Positions 23,935-33,580 of a stretch of DNA of 52,691 bases are shown here, piece by piece. The notes beneath the pieces are model-generated. The model saw only the letters and a list, made by a program, of their open reading frames with translations, did not search any database and was not told the DNA's origin. This DNA is from Amylostereum areolatum (Eukaryota > Basidiomycota > Agaricomycetes > Russulales > Stereaceae), in NCBI GenBank assembly GCA_012932865.1, contig SAXG01000147.1, positions 1 to 52,691 on the forward strand, given 5' to 3'. The translations under genes and the position numbers were made by a program. The first letter of the stretch is position 1; every line of letters starts with the position of its first letter.

Positions 23935-24176
23935 TGCGATGTGGGCAGTGAGGCTGGATGTACCAGTAGAAGGGAGGACCGAACAAATGGAACGGGGTTC
24001 GGTCCCCCCCGTCTACTAGTACATCCAGCCTCACTGCCCACATCGCAATGCCTCGTTCACTAGAGGACAAGCTCAACGGGCTTGGCACAAAGGCAATCAA
24101 TGAACCATTCAGAACGTGTCGCCATCATAGGACTTGGGATGGGGTGGTGTACAGTCCAGATCTATCTACTATCCGG
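23813..24176. repeat. ~365-bp near-perfect inverted repeat (large hairpin)
   Basis: Two arms of roughly 165-175 bp face each other: the left runs from TAGATAGATCTGTACTG to CTGGATGTACCAGTAGA, the right is its reverse complement from TCTACTAGTACATCCAG onward. They are separated by a short centre that itself pairs (GGACCGAAC with GTTCGGTCC). Only a few differences separate the arms. Each arm carries the start of the same small ORF, pointing outward. Confidence 0.9.
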
Positions 24177-24536
24177 CACTGCTCCGCCCTCCGCCCTCTG
24201 CCCTATCTGACATCAACCAACAAAAATATATTCATTCTCGCCTCTTTCCCTTCCCCTTTCGGGGGGTGTTCACAACACTGCTTAACCGCTTCCGTCCACC
24301 ATCCTGTAAGTCGGTTGTCTCAGGTTGCACAGGTAAAGAAGAGGGTCCGGCATCACCGGCCGCAACATTTGGCTGGATCACTACCTTTGTCGACCTCTGC
24401 TTCCTCTTGTAAGTTGTGGGCTTCGTCAACACAGGAGGGGGATATAATGAATCTGCCCTGGATGGTGGTTTTCGTTTGCGCTTCGGGCGCTCTTCAGGAT
24501 CATCCAGATTGGCTGGTGGTGGAGTCTACGTTATAG
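24048..24536 (+). CDS. Right mirror ORF of the inverted repeat
   Basis: It has the same MPRSLEDKLNGLGTKAINEP start as the left ORF, then leaves the repeat. Beyond ~24180 its frame runs antisense to the 3' exon of the minus gene ending at 24232, so only the first part could be genuine coding. Low confidence. Confidence 0.25.
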   Translation: MPRSLEDKLNGLGTKAINEPFRTCRHHRTWDGVVYSPDLSTIRHCSALRPLPYLTSTNKNIFILASFPSPFGGCSQHCLTASVHHPVSRLSQVAQVKKRVRHHRPQHLAGSLPLSTSASSCKLWASSTQEGDIMNLPWMVVFVCASGALQDHPDWLVVESTL

Positions 24537-27500
24537 GCGACATCAGTCAAAGTGTATCAGTGAGGGAGATAGAGTCCATACAAAGTGAACATGGTGTTGT
24601 GGGGCATGATCGGAAGGAGATTCATCGGAGTCGGAGTCGATCACCTCGGAAAAGACCAGTGGCGCAAAAATGTCCGAAGAGTCCGGGACATCCTCTTCGT
24701 CGTCGTCAGACATCACAACCCCATCAAAGGTGGGCAGGGGAAAGTCATCCACGTCCATGGCTGCCAGTGCATCCATATCGGTCTGTCTACGAGGCGTTTC
24801 CATTGACCTGGAGCCCGTCGGACGCGGCTTCGGACGTGGACCTGGACAGTGTGGTTGTTAGCTCGAACCCACATTAATAACATGGAGTCTGACGGGGTGG
24901 GCCACTCTGAGATGGGCTATCCGGATGCTCCTCGTCCGACCGAGGAATATGTATAGACCTAGGGGGAGGCTGGGCCTTGCGAGTCGGATTCCTTCGGATG
25001 GCGGATGTGGATGCATTGACTGGAATGCCTGCAGCTTCCAAATTCGCAATTTCAGTTTGTGCGGCCAGGGTCATCGCCTCCACTGCCTCCGACCACCACC
25101 AGCCTCCTTCCCTGCCATCATCGGCGTACTCAGGCAGCTTGCCAATGCAAGAGGTCATGATTGTGCCTCTTGAGGACACCCCGCAGGGGGCCAGCGCAGA
25201 CTCCCTCCACAGGTCCGACTGGGTCTTCATTGCCTCCCAGAACACTGTGTCGTGATCGTATAGCCCAAGGAGCAATAACGCTGCAGACGCGCGATCTCTT
25301 CCAGCCCATGATTTGTCTTCCCCTTGCCACAGAAATGTTGGGGGATCTTCATTAAAGTCTGCGATGCAGTTCCGGAGCTCGATCATCGCTGGCTGAAACT
25401 CGTGCTGCTCGGACCCAATCCATCGCTTGGGCCAATCCCACAGCCCACATTTTGGTGTGTCTTTCGGGAGTCTGAGGTCTGTCTGTGCCGCCTATGTGTG
25501 AGGAGGAGAGGTTAGCTCACATTGTCTTGATATGGGTATTGAGATGGTGTACCGGAATACGAGATACCAGATCTACTAGACGGATGTAAGGATCCTTGTC
25601 CGACAGTGTCCGGAGGTAAGTGAACTGTGCCTGCGGTTGTTGTGCAACCGTGTTGGGGGCAGTTCCGGGCCATGCTGGGTGGGGCCACTGTGTCATAGGA
25701 ACGCCGTTGTCACGTTCATCTTCCGAATCCTCCCCCGCAGCAATCATCTCCCGTCTCGCACTTTGATACTGAGGGTCCGATGACCCGGATGCAAGACCCT
25801 GCGCCGGACTGCTTTCTGCTTCATCCGACGATTCCACTATGGCTTTGCTAACCCGTTTCCCTTTGGTGCGTCGTTTTCTGGTCGTTTTCTTGGACCGTCT
25901 CGGGGTCGGAGCCTGACTCGGAGGTTCGACGGTTGCAGTATGGGGGGTAGATTTATTCCTCGAGCGTGAGGCTGCATTCGAACGTTTTGTCTTCTTCTTC
26001 TGACGAGGCGGGGCCGGATGCTCGCCCTCTTCATCATCTTCGTCCGCTTCATTCGCTCGCTCCTCCGCCTCCTTCTCTGCATCTTCTGGTGACCAGGTGC
26101 GGTCAGCAGCCGGAACTGCCGGGTGGATCTCTCCAGAGCTGTGGACGTGATGAAAGTGGAAACCACGTCCGGAGGCGGCAAGATTTTGTTCTACCGCTGC
26201 TCGAAATTCTCCACATTGTTCGTGCGTCCATTTTCCCGGATCCGACAGCCTAGTCCACTCTGCAGGAAGTTGAGACATGGCGAAAAATGTTTCATCCGCC
26301 TTTTTTAGGATCTCCCCCCAGAATACGTGTGCGTTGCCACGATCCGCGTCGATGCCTGTGGCGAAGTCAACACAACATCAATAGGCAAAAGTCGGAGGAC
26401 GTACGGAGTTCAGCAGTAAGATACGCACGGCACCATAGACGCTTCTCACCCACAGGTGGCTTAGTTGGGGTCCATGGAGTATCTGGGGGCTGAGGAAGGC
26501 CATCCTTGTGAGGGATCTTCGGCCATGGCTTCTTCACGTTCCCGGACTTTGTGACCTGAGCGGGTTTCTTTGGGTCCGGCTTAAAAACTGCACATAGTCA
26601 ACTTGCGATGGGATTGTTAGCGTCCGGACGACATACTTTTGCATGCACGTGCCCATTCCGGGAGGTTGTCATCCAGAGGCTCATATGCCCAGTTGGGAAA
26701 CACCTCTGTGAACGGCCTATCGAGATAGTTGCATGCCGTGCCGTATTCGAAACTGCTGTGAATTCAGCATTGGTCTGGTAAAGCAAGAATGTCACCATTA
26801 CCATTCGACTTTGAAGGAGCCGGGTACCTTGCCTGGAATGGCCCCGAAAGTGAGGAGCGGGACGCCACACAGTCTCCACACCTTCCTCTGGGTCTCGTAC
26901 AGGATCTTGGAAAGCAGGGTGCGTGCATTGCTGTTCTGGTCGTCAACGACCAGCATCTGGATGGGATCCAGCTCGGACGTACATTCTCTTCAAATCCTCC
27001 GGAAGCCCTCGGGCGTTGAGTTCAGCTTGGTGCTTCTCCACATCCGCACGATCCTGCGCCGTCAGCCCCTTCAGGATTTCGGAAAGTGCCGGTTGATAGC
27101 ACTGCAGTTCTGGGTTCTTGCTCCTCTCTCGGTCCTCCTCCGTCATCTCATTCACCAGCTCGTCACGGCGCTCAAGAATTTGTTTCTCGAACATGTTGCG
27201 GAATGCATCGTGGAAGCTGAAGCCTTTATCATGGACAAGATAGTCTCGAGGTCGGCGGACATGGCCTTGTTCGAAGATATGCCAGCGGAATGCCTAGGGA
27301 TACGGTATCGAGAGAAGGCTCCGGACGCAAGTATCTGAGCCACGTACCTGAGTTCGCTCGTGGAAAGCAGCATCTTTCTTCTTTGTTGGGGGATGATCGG
27401 GATCATAGAGCTTTGCATTGTGAACCTCCGCAAAGAACTGAACTCGCATTTGTTTCACCCATTCACTTTTGTCTGTGTACGTGAGCTTCTTGAACTCTTC

Positions 27501-27653
27501 CAGGTGATTGGTTATCCAGTCTTGCTCGGCGGGGAGCAAGGGCGGAAGTTCTTTTGCTTGATCGTCCGGGAGTTCGTGATCCAGGAGGGCGCCATGGGGG
27601 TCCGGAATGTCCCATGATTGAAATGGTACGTCGGATTGCTCGTCATCAGACAT
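24232..27653 (-). CDS. Large multi-exon hypothetical protein, KDZ cargo
   Basis: Unrecognised function. Exons splice consistently. The start MSDDEQSDVPFQSWDIPDPH (27653) runs through YDPDHPPTKKKDAAFHERTQ; after an intron come AFRWHIFEQGHVRRPRDYLV and LPEDLKR, then MLVVDDQNSNARTLLSKI, FEYGTACNYLDRPFTEVFPN and PKIPHKDGLPQPPDTPWTP. Next is an exon encoding VFWGEILKKADETFF and a highly charged low-complexity block with basic runs (KKTTRKRRTKGKRVSKA). Then follow a tryptophan-containing segment (GGWWWSEAVEAMTLAAQTEI), an acidic exon, and a basic tail (RKRLSSVVNTPRKGKGKRRE) ending at 24232. There are at least nine exons and roughly 850 residues. It lies 218 bp downstream of, and in the same orientation as, the Zn-cluster gene at 27872-29509. 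Its composition suggests a nuclear, DNA- or chromatin-associated protein. Confidence 0.65.
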
Positions 27654-27871
27654 TTGGCGGTGATGGTACGACGGAAAGAGTGCCAGCTCATCGGCGGACG
27701 GGCATCATACCACGTGGAACGGAATAAAATTCTAGGCTATCTGGGCGGCCCGGATGGCCGGTGACCATCACACCTCACAAGTCTGCACAGGTCCGGACGG
27801 ACACCAAGCAGCACACCCAACTTGTTAAGACCAACACAGATTAATACAACCGAGCGCCCAATGCGACCTAT

Positions 27872-29509
27872 CTACTCGTCGTATTCATCCTCCTCGTCGA
27901 AGACCTGTCCTTCCTGCGAGTCCGGCACAAAATTATCATCCGCCTCCTCCTCCTCCTCCTCGTCCTCATCATCGCCCAGTTCCTCCTCCGCAGCATCGTC
28001 ATTGTCAGCACGTGTCTCCCAGCTCACCTTGTCCTCCTGGGCAACGATGGGTGGGAGTCCGGAGGTGTCCGAGGTCGAGTCACTGTCTTGGGGGCCGCGG
28101 CTCTCGGATTCATCGTCGTTGGGTCCGGCCAAAGTTAGCGCAGCCTCCATCCGGCGGATCAGCTGCCCCTCGATAGCATCCTGGCGCTCCTTTGCAGCCT
28201 GAAGGACCTTCCCAGCTGTGACAATATCGTCCTTGAGCTGCGAGACGACGGTCTGGAGGGCCTGATGAAGTACAAGCTCGTATGCAAGCTGCTCCTTAGC
28301 ATCCTCGATGTAGTGATGGAATGTGGTGCGAAGGGCCTCGTCATTGACACAGATAGCCTCCGTGAGTTCGGGTCCGGTCTTCGTCGTCAGGATCTTGAGG
28401 AAGTGGTCAATGCCAGCATTGAGCTCCGCTAAATTGAGAGTGTTAGAGTGGGTCTGGGGGGGCGAACCACGAAAAGTCGAACATACGATCTTCATCCGGG
28501 TCCGGGTCCGAGGGATACTCTGCCTGATATCCTGCCTCATCAGGATAGTCGTCATCACTGAGGGCCTCGTCCTGCTTCACGAGGAGCTGTGCGGCGACCT
28601 TGGCGGCCTGCCGTTCTGGCCGGGCACGCGCAGGCCTGGCATCAGATTGAGGGGGTGGAGGGGGGGTCGGAGGGGGTGTGGTTGCAACCGAGGGGGGGAT
28701 GACCGGGGCCGGCGGACGGATGCGACGCTGAAGACCAGCCTCATCACGCTTACGAAGATGGACCCATGAGGATTTGGTCGTCCTCGTTGTGGCCTTGGTC
28801 TTGTGGGAGCACTCCATCTCCGCCCGGACGCAGAGGACACAGGACCGGACGTTGCCCATGTTCCAGCATCCGAGGTTGTGGGCCATGCATCTGTGGCACT
28901 TTCTCTGAACCATGGTTAGCTAGACAACCTCGATGTATACTAGCGGTGATGTGTACCTCATTTGTCCACCACGTCGGATTATCCGAGTCGTGAGAGACCT
29001 CGGATGCGGGTTCATCCTGAATGATGTTTTGGACCCAAAATCCTGCGGAGGCTCGGATGAAGCCTCGGATGGTAGGTGAGGGATGTGGGACTCACTTTTA
29101 TGGCCGGTTTTTTCCGCCTCCGAACGCCAGTCCCGTCCCGTCAACTCATCAGCACCATCACTGTTGCGACTGCGACTGTCACGCCTGTCGACTATGACTT
29201 GGCACCAAAGTAACGACGAGATGCTCTGCGGATACTCGGTGACTCCGAGCTGCCGGGCCTCGACAACGTACGTGTCAATGAGACGTTGCTGTGATCGCGA
29301 TGTGTTATTTTCAAATGCAAAGGAGAAAGGGAATGATGCACCAATGTCCGTTTGAACAGGTTCCACCACTTCACATTCGCCCGTCCGGGTGTGGTCTGCA
29401 AGGTGTCAATAGCACATAGGAGCCGGGCTTCCAGTTTGCGGAAGTCATGCGAGAACATGTAGTTATCGACGTCAATAGGACCTGAGTGCGCGGCGGAAGT
29501 TGAAGACAT
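27872..29509 (-). CDS. KDZ cargo family member 2: Zn2Cys6-type cysteine cluster protein with coiled coil
   Basis: The start at 29509 opens MSSTSAAHSGPIDVDNYMFS. Exon 1 ends at VKWWNLFKRTL with a phase-0 intron (donor 29341), the same place as in members 1 and 3. Exon 2 is helical (QRLIDTYVVEARQLG). Exon 3 ends PTWWTNE, followed by a phase-0 intron. Exon 4 (from 28904) opens two residues before a cysteine cluster with spacing C-x2-C-x6-C-x8-C-x2-C-x6-C, identical to member 3 and canonical for fungal Zn2Cys6 binuclear clusters. After a proline-rich linker an intron leads to a long coiled coil (ELTEAICVNDEALRTTFHHY onward) and a very acidic end. The cluster sits mid-protein rather than at the N-terminus as in Gal4. 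DNA or protein binding is inferred. Confidence 0.75.
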
Positions 29510-29747
29510 GTCAGATGAGGGGTATTGCGAGTGGGATGGAAGATGAAGAGAGAAAGAGAGTGAGACACGACTTGTGCGATTACGCGTCGTTTTTGCGTGG
29601 TCACGTGACCCTTCGGCATTTTCCGTTGTGCAATGTCACGTCACAGTGTCACCTCGCCGGCCTCCGCGTCTCTCTTCCTTCCTACCACCACCACCTCCCC
29701 CGATCCCATCGCTCAAAGTCGCCTGTTCGCCCCGCACAAGCTGCAAA
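29510..29747. promoter_or_regulatory. Bidirectional promoter between the two Zn-cluster cargo genes
   Basis: Two paralogous genes start head to head 238 bp apart. The spacer contains CACGTGA-type and TCACGTCACAGTGTCAC words near 29597-29650 and a pyrimidine-rich leader on the plus side. Shared regulation is likely from the arrangement but not demonstrated. Confidence 0.5.
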
Positions 29748-31613
29748 ATGAGCACGGTCAAGCATGAAATTTACCTGGACGCGCGTCGACACGAAATCCG
29801 CCTCCGTCACGCGTGGCTGTACCTCAAGGCGAAGATCCTGTCTGGTCGTCTTCCGAGGGGTGTCTGGTGGGACCGTTTTGCGGCCGAATTTGTGCGTCGC
29901 AGTCCCTGTGTATCCGCTATACTGCTAACTATCGTGTGGCTGCAGGGACGGGCACGGCAGGCCTACTGCGCGGAGGCCGAGATCGGTCAGGATCCGCCTC
30001 TAGGATACATGTCGTTCTGGGCGCGGATCCTGTTGCTCCAAGATGACGAACTCTGTATGCGGAAGAACACGGCGGTGTGGATGCAAGAGGTCGAAGGTAC
30101 AGACGGGGTTCCTCCGCTTGGGAGCCGATGGTGGGAGGCCGAAGGTGCGTGGTTATGCATGAACCCCACCACTAACTGCTAACTTCCCTTCTGATTTCTT
30201 TAGATTTATTCATACCCGATGCAAACCCTATTCCTCGGTCCTTCACACCCCCCCACCCCAACTACAAGAAGGGCATGCCGGATGCAAGGCGCGACGCCGA
30301 GCCGGATGCAGACCTCGACGCTCTGGCGGATGTCCTCCCCGGAGTGTCCGGTGGCTCCGTGGACAAAGACCTGGACGAAGACTCGGACGAAGAAACCCTT
30401 CCCGCCTTCGACCTCCCTTCGTTTGGCTCCCAAGAGCCGGTGTTGCAGGAGGAGCCGGTGGTGCAGGACGCAGTGCCGGACGACGCAATGGATGTTGACG
30501 ACACGGCTTTCGCACCCGTGGAGTTTAGCATGGTGGTCGACGACGACGATGTGGATCTCGATGAGGAGGAGGGGGAGGTTGATCAGCTTCACGAGGTCGG
30601 CAATGACGGCAATGGGGGGGAGGGTCGCGATCGCGGTGAGGGCGAGGGCGAGGGAGGAGCAGTTGGTGAGGGTCCGGAGGTTCCGGAGGGTCCGGAGGGT
30701 CTGGAGGGTCCGGAGGGTCCGGCGGCCGCAGAGGCTGACGAGGTTTCCATCTTGTACTCCTCAGATGGCGAGTACTGGCCGAACATGGTGCGTGGCCCTT
30801 CCATTTCGTACGGAATAATGACTTATCGTGATTTCATAGGTCGATTGCACTCAGTGCGGAAATGCACACGCGGCGTGCTGGGCCAAGCCCAAGGGGGACA
30901 CGTGCCTGCGCTGCTACGACAAAAAGTCGACGTGCAGCCACCACTCGAAGGGGACGGCAACCACAAGAGCCGCGTACCTGACCTTGCTGAAGCAGGGCCG
31001 AGCCAGACGTCTGGAGAAGTACATTCCGGATGGGAAGGTTGTGAAGGATGCTGGGAAGGGAGGTCCGAGGGGAGGTCCGAGTGGTGCTGCGGCCTCGAAG
31101 GCAAGCTCGTCCGCCGGCGAAGGTTCGTCTAGCGGGGGGACCGTCAAGGAGCCGAAAGGGAAGGAGAAGGCCAACCTCGGCATTGGGAGCGACGGTAGGT
31201 CTTCCATTTCCTACCGGGAGGTTGCGGATACTGACTGTGAAACTGGAGATCCAGGGAAGAAACGTGTCGGACCTGCGGCCCTCCGGAAGAGGAGTTTGTT
31301 GCATGGTGTTGTGGTCGAGTCCCTGGACGAGTTCTGCATCTCCATCAAGGGGCAGATTGAGTTCACCCGGATCGAATTCGAGGGTGTGGTCCAGGATGCG
31401 AACACCGTTGTCATGGCCCACATCTCGGATATCCACAAGCAAAACCTGGAGCTTCTCAATGTCGTCAAGGCCCTGGAGGTGCAGTGCGGGGAGCTCAAGA
31501 AGGATGCGGAGAAGGTACTTGAGGTGAGCACGCGGCTTGAAGCGCTGCTTCGCGCATCCGAGGGCAAGCATCCGAGTGGCAATGACGAGTCTGCGGCTGG
31601 GCCTAGCAAGTAG
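29748..31613 (+). CDS. KDZ cargo family member 3: Zn2Cys6-type cysteine cluster protein with coiled coil
   Basis: The ATG at 29748 follows a CT-rich leader. Exon 1 ends GVWWDRFAAEF with a phase-0 intron (29892). Exon 2 ends SRWWEAE with a phase-1 intron inside the next Asp codon (30145), exactly as in member 1. Exon 3 is strongly acidic and contains a GPEGPEG-type repeat, ending EYWPNM at a phase-0 intron. The next exon starts VDC and carries C-x2-C-x6-C-x8-C-x2-C-x6-C (30846-30935). A TTRAAYLTLLKQGRARRLEKY segment follows, as does TTR-rich sequence in member 2. The last exon is a coiled coil (SLDEFCISIKGQIEFTRIEF onward) ending AAGPSK. The gene is intact. The product is probably nuclear; its role in transposition, or as a regulator of host or element, is unknown. 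Confidence 0.78.
30671..30726 (+). repeat. 9-bp GGTCCGGAG coding repeat
   Basis: About six units of GGTCCGGAG and close variants encode alternating Gly-Pro-Glu. The same word dominates the non-coding repeats of the element. Confidence 0.75.
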
Positions 31614-31721
31614 ACTCCTAGTCTACCTTCTTGTGTAGGTCTTCCATTGTTCTAGGTGTGGTTGCTTCTGACCTTTTAACACAGTGTTATATATCTCTTG
31701 GATTATGGTTTTTTTGGTGTC

Positions 31722-31792
31722 TCGGATGCGTCGGATGCTTCGGATGCTTCGGATGTTTCGGATGTCTCGGACGCGTCGGATGGTTCGGAGGT
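31722..31792. repeat. 9-bp tandem repeat (TCGGATGYT)
   Basis: Eight units of TCGGATGCG/TCGGATGCT/TCGGATGTT-type follow each other with few changes, just downstream of cargo member 3. Confidence 0.8.
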
Positions 31793-33008
31793 TGAGGATG
31801 ACTTTGTGTGTCTGTGGCAGGGTTGTCATGCGTATGTAATGGTAATGTAGATATATGACTTGATTCCCCGAAGTAATTGTATCAATGGTTCTGCTTGTGT
31901 CGTTCTGTGTGTGGAAGGGTGGGGAAGAACTGGGGACTTAGAGTATTTCGCTTAGCAGAGTGCACGTGACATTACTGGTCGTTCCGGTCGGAATTCACAC
32001 GGTCCCAATGCATTACCATTTTTGGCTTCGACCTCGTCTTGCCACCTGACACCACACCCCCAGTTCTTGGGTTTTTTATGTCCTCATTAGCCCCATGAGC
32101 CCCCTTAAATCATTATTGTTATTGCTCGTGGCTCCGTAATGTCAGCCCTCCATCCCCCAGGAAAGCGGCCACGTCACAACGGACTCGTCACCGACAGGGC
32201 ACCACCTGGCCACCCCCTCCTCTCCAAATCCAGGTAGACGAACAGGTTATACCATCCACAGGAGACGAGGACAGCAGTTCTGGAGGCTATCGAAGGTGCG
32301 CCCGCTACACCCTTCCTAGCTGTCTCCCACTGATATCATATTTACTATAGCACCGATGATCCGAGGGTGGTGGCATCCGAGGGTGGCATCCGGACCTGGG
32401 GAACACAGTGTACAAGTTGTAAAAATGTACGTTCGCATTCCCCCCCCCCCCCTCTGCCTCCGTCTTATCCCATTCTTTCAAAGCCGAGCCCCATGAACTA
32501 CCACTTCACTACCATTTCCGTGTCTGGAACCGACACCACTCCGTCACATCCCAACGCCTGGCCCCCCCACTAATGACCGAGTCCGCGACTGACGCCACTC
32601 CGTTCACACACCAAGTCCGGGGCCCGAGCGCCAGATGTCAGTTTGCGACTGACACCACTCCGTCACTTGCCAAATCAGTAACAGGTCCGTGCACATCTGG
32701 GTGTGGGTCCGAGTCCACGACTGATGCCACTCCGTCACATACCAGCAGGGCCCAAAGATCCCACCATCCGACGCGGAGGAACACCTTCCTCTCCTGCCAT
32801 CCAATACCCTACACTGTCTGCCTCTCACGATCCCATCTCCGAATTTATCTGATATCTTCATTTCTTTCAGACCCATGGCACCATCCGGGAGTTATATCTG
32901 GATTTGCGTGCCTGGGTGACTGGGTGTAGTAGTTAGGATACTAGTATATATAGCAATATATTCTGTGCTTCCCCCAAACATTGACCCCATGGATGAACCC
33001 ACTCCCTC

Positions 33009-33150
33009 CCGGATGTGCCCCGGATGATGGGTGGTGGACCCCTCCCGGATGTTCTCCGGATGGTGGGTGGTGGACCCCTCCCGGATGTTCTCCGGATGGT
33101 GGATGGCGGACCCCCTCCCGGATGTGCCCCGGATGATGGGTGCAGGACCC
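33009..33150. repeat. 36-bp tandem repeat near the KDZ right end
   Basis: About four imperfect units contain CCGGATGTTCTCCGGATGG followed by TGGGTGGTGGACCCCTC. Short ORFs across it are repeat translation only. Confidence 0.8.
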
Positions 33151-33341
33151 CCCTTGGACCCTGCCCCCTCGGATGTAGCCCGGATGAGGACCCCTCCCCA
33201 CCCTCTTTATCTCCTCTCCCGGACGTTGAATAGGTAGTCTCCCGGACCCCCTATGGGATCCGCGGGTACCCCCACCCCACCCCCTCCCCTATGATCTCAC
33301 TATCCCCTGGAGGATAGGTCCCCTTGGGCCCCCGGACCCCC

Positions 33342-33430
33342 CCTTGGGCCCACCGTGGGGTTTGTGTTGAGAGTGGGTTAAAAGACGCGTAGATTATGTG
33401 TTAACTGCTTATTACTTGACTGTCTGGGGT
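33342..33430 (-). repeat. KDZ right terminal inverted repeat
   Basis: It is the inverted partner of 15320-15409, with the identical inner block CCTTGGGCCCACCGTGGGG and the outer block TTGACTGTCT. Confidence 0.88.
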
Positions 33431-33439
33431 CCGTGACAG
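33431..33439. repeat. Probable right target-site duplication of the KDZ element
   Basis: CCGTGACAG shares CGTGACA with the left flank at 15311-15319. It lies in the hAT transposase intron that begins at 33580. Confidence 0.6.
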
Positions 33440-33580
33440 TCGTGGTGAGGGCGTTGAGGACGGCGAGAAGGAGAGCGGATAGGGGAGCGGATAGGGGAGC
33501 GGATGGGGGAGCGGATGGGGGAGTATCATAGATGACCGTCAGTGTGAGGAAAAAGAAACGACGGCCATGGATTACATACC

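Larger units (their letters stand above)
31614..33341. other. Non-coding right arm of the KDZ element
   Basis: There is no convincing gene. The region holds the 3' flank of cargo member 3, a 9-bp repeat array (31722-31792), an array of loosely repeated GACNCCACTCCGTCAC words (about 32535-32750), pyrimidine-rich stretches, and the 36-bp array next to the right terminal repeat. Confidence 0.6.
15320..33430 (+). mobile_element. Giant KDZ (Kyakuja-Dileera-Zisupton) DNA transposon with cargo
   Basis: The element is bounded by ~89-bp imperfect inverted repeats and inserted in an intron of the hAT transposase gene. It encodes a KDZ transposase with a CxC2 cysteine cluster and at least five further probable genes, on both strands, none resembling the flanking genome. 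Terminal zones are rich in short tandem repeats and GGTCCGGA-type words. At ~18.1 kb it is far larger than a transposase-only element. KDZ elements in mushrooms are known to be large and to travel with other genes; the particular cargo here is described entry by entry. Confidence 0.88.

Noticed and set aside
24874..28769. Plus-strand ORFs opposite the minus cargo genes
   Set aside because: They lack splice support and motifs, while the minus strand gives consistent multi-exon proteins.
20660..31613. TET/JBP dioxygenase, known to travel with KDZ elements
   Set aside because: No HxD...H...R iron/oxoglutarate motif set was found in any cargo exon.
32367..32929. Plus-strand ORFs in the KDZ right arm
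   Set aside because: They are built from loosely repeated CACTCCGTCAC words, with no introns, motifs or promoter.
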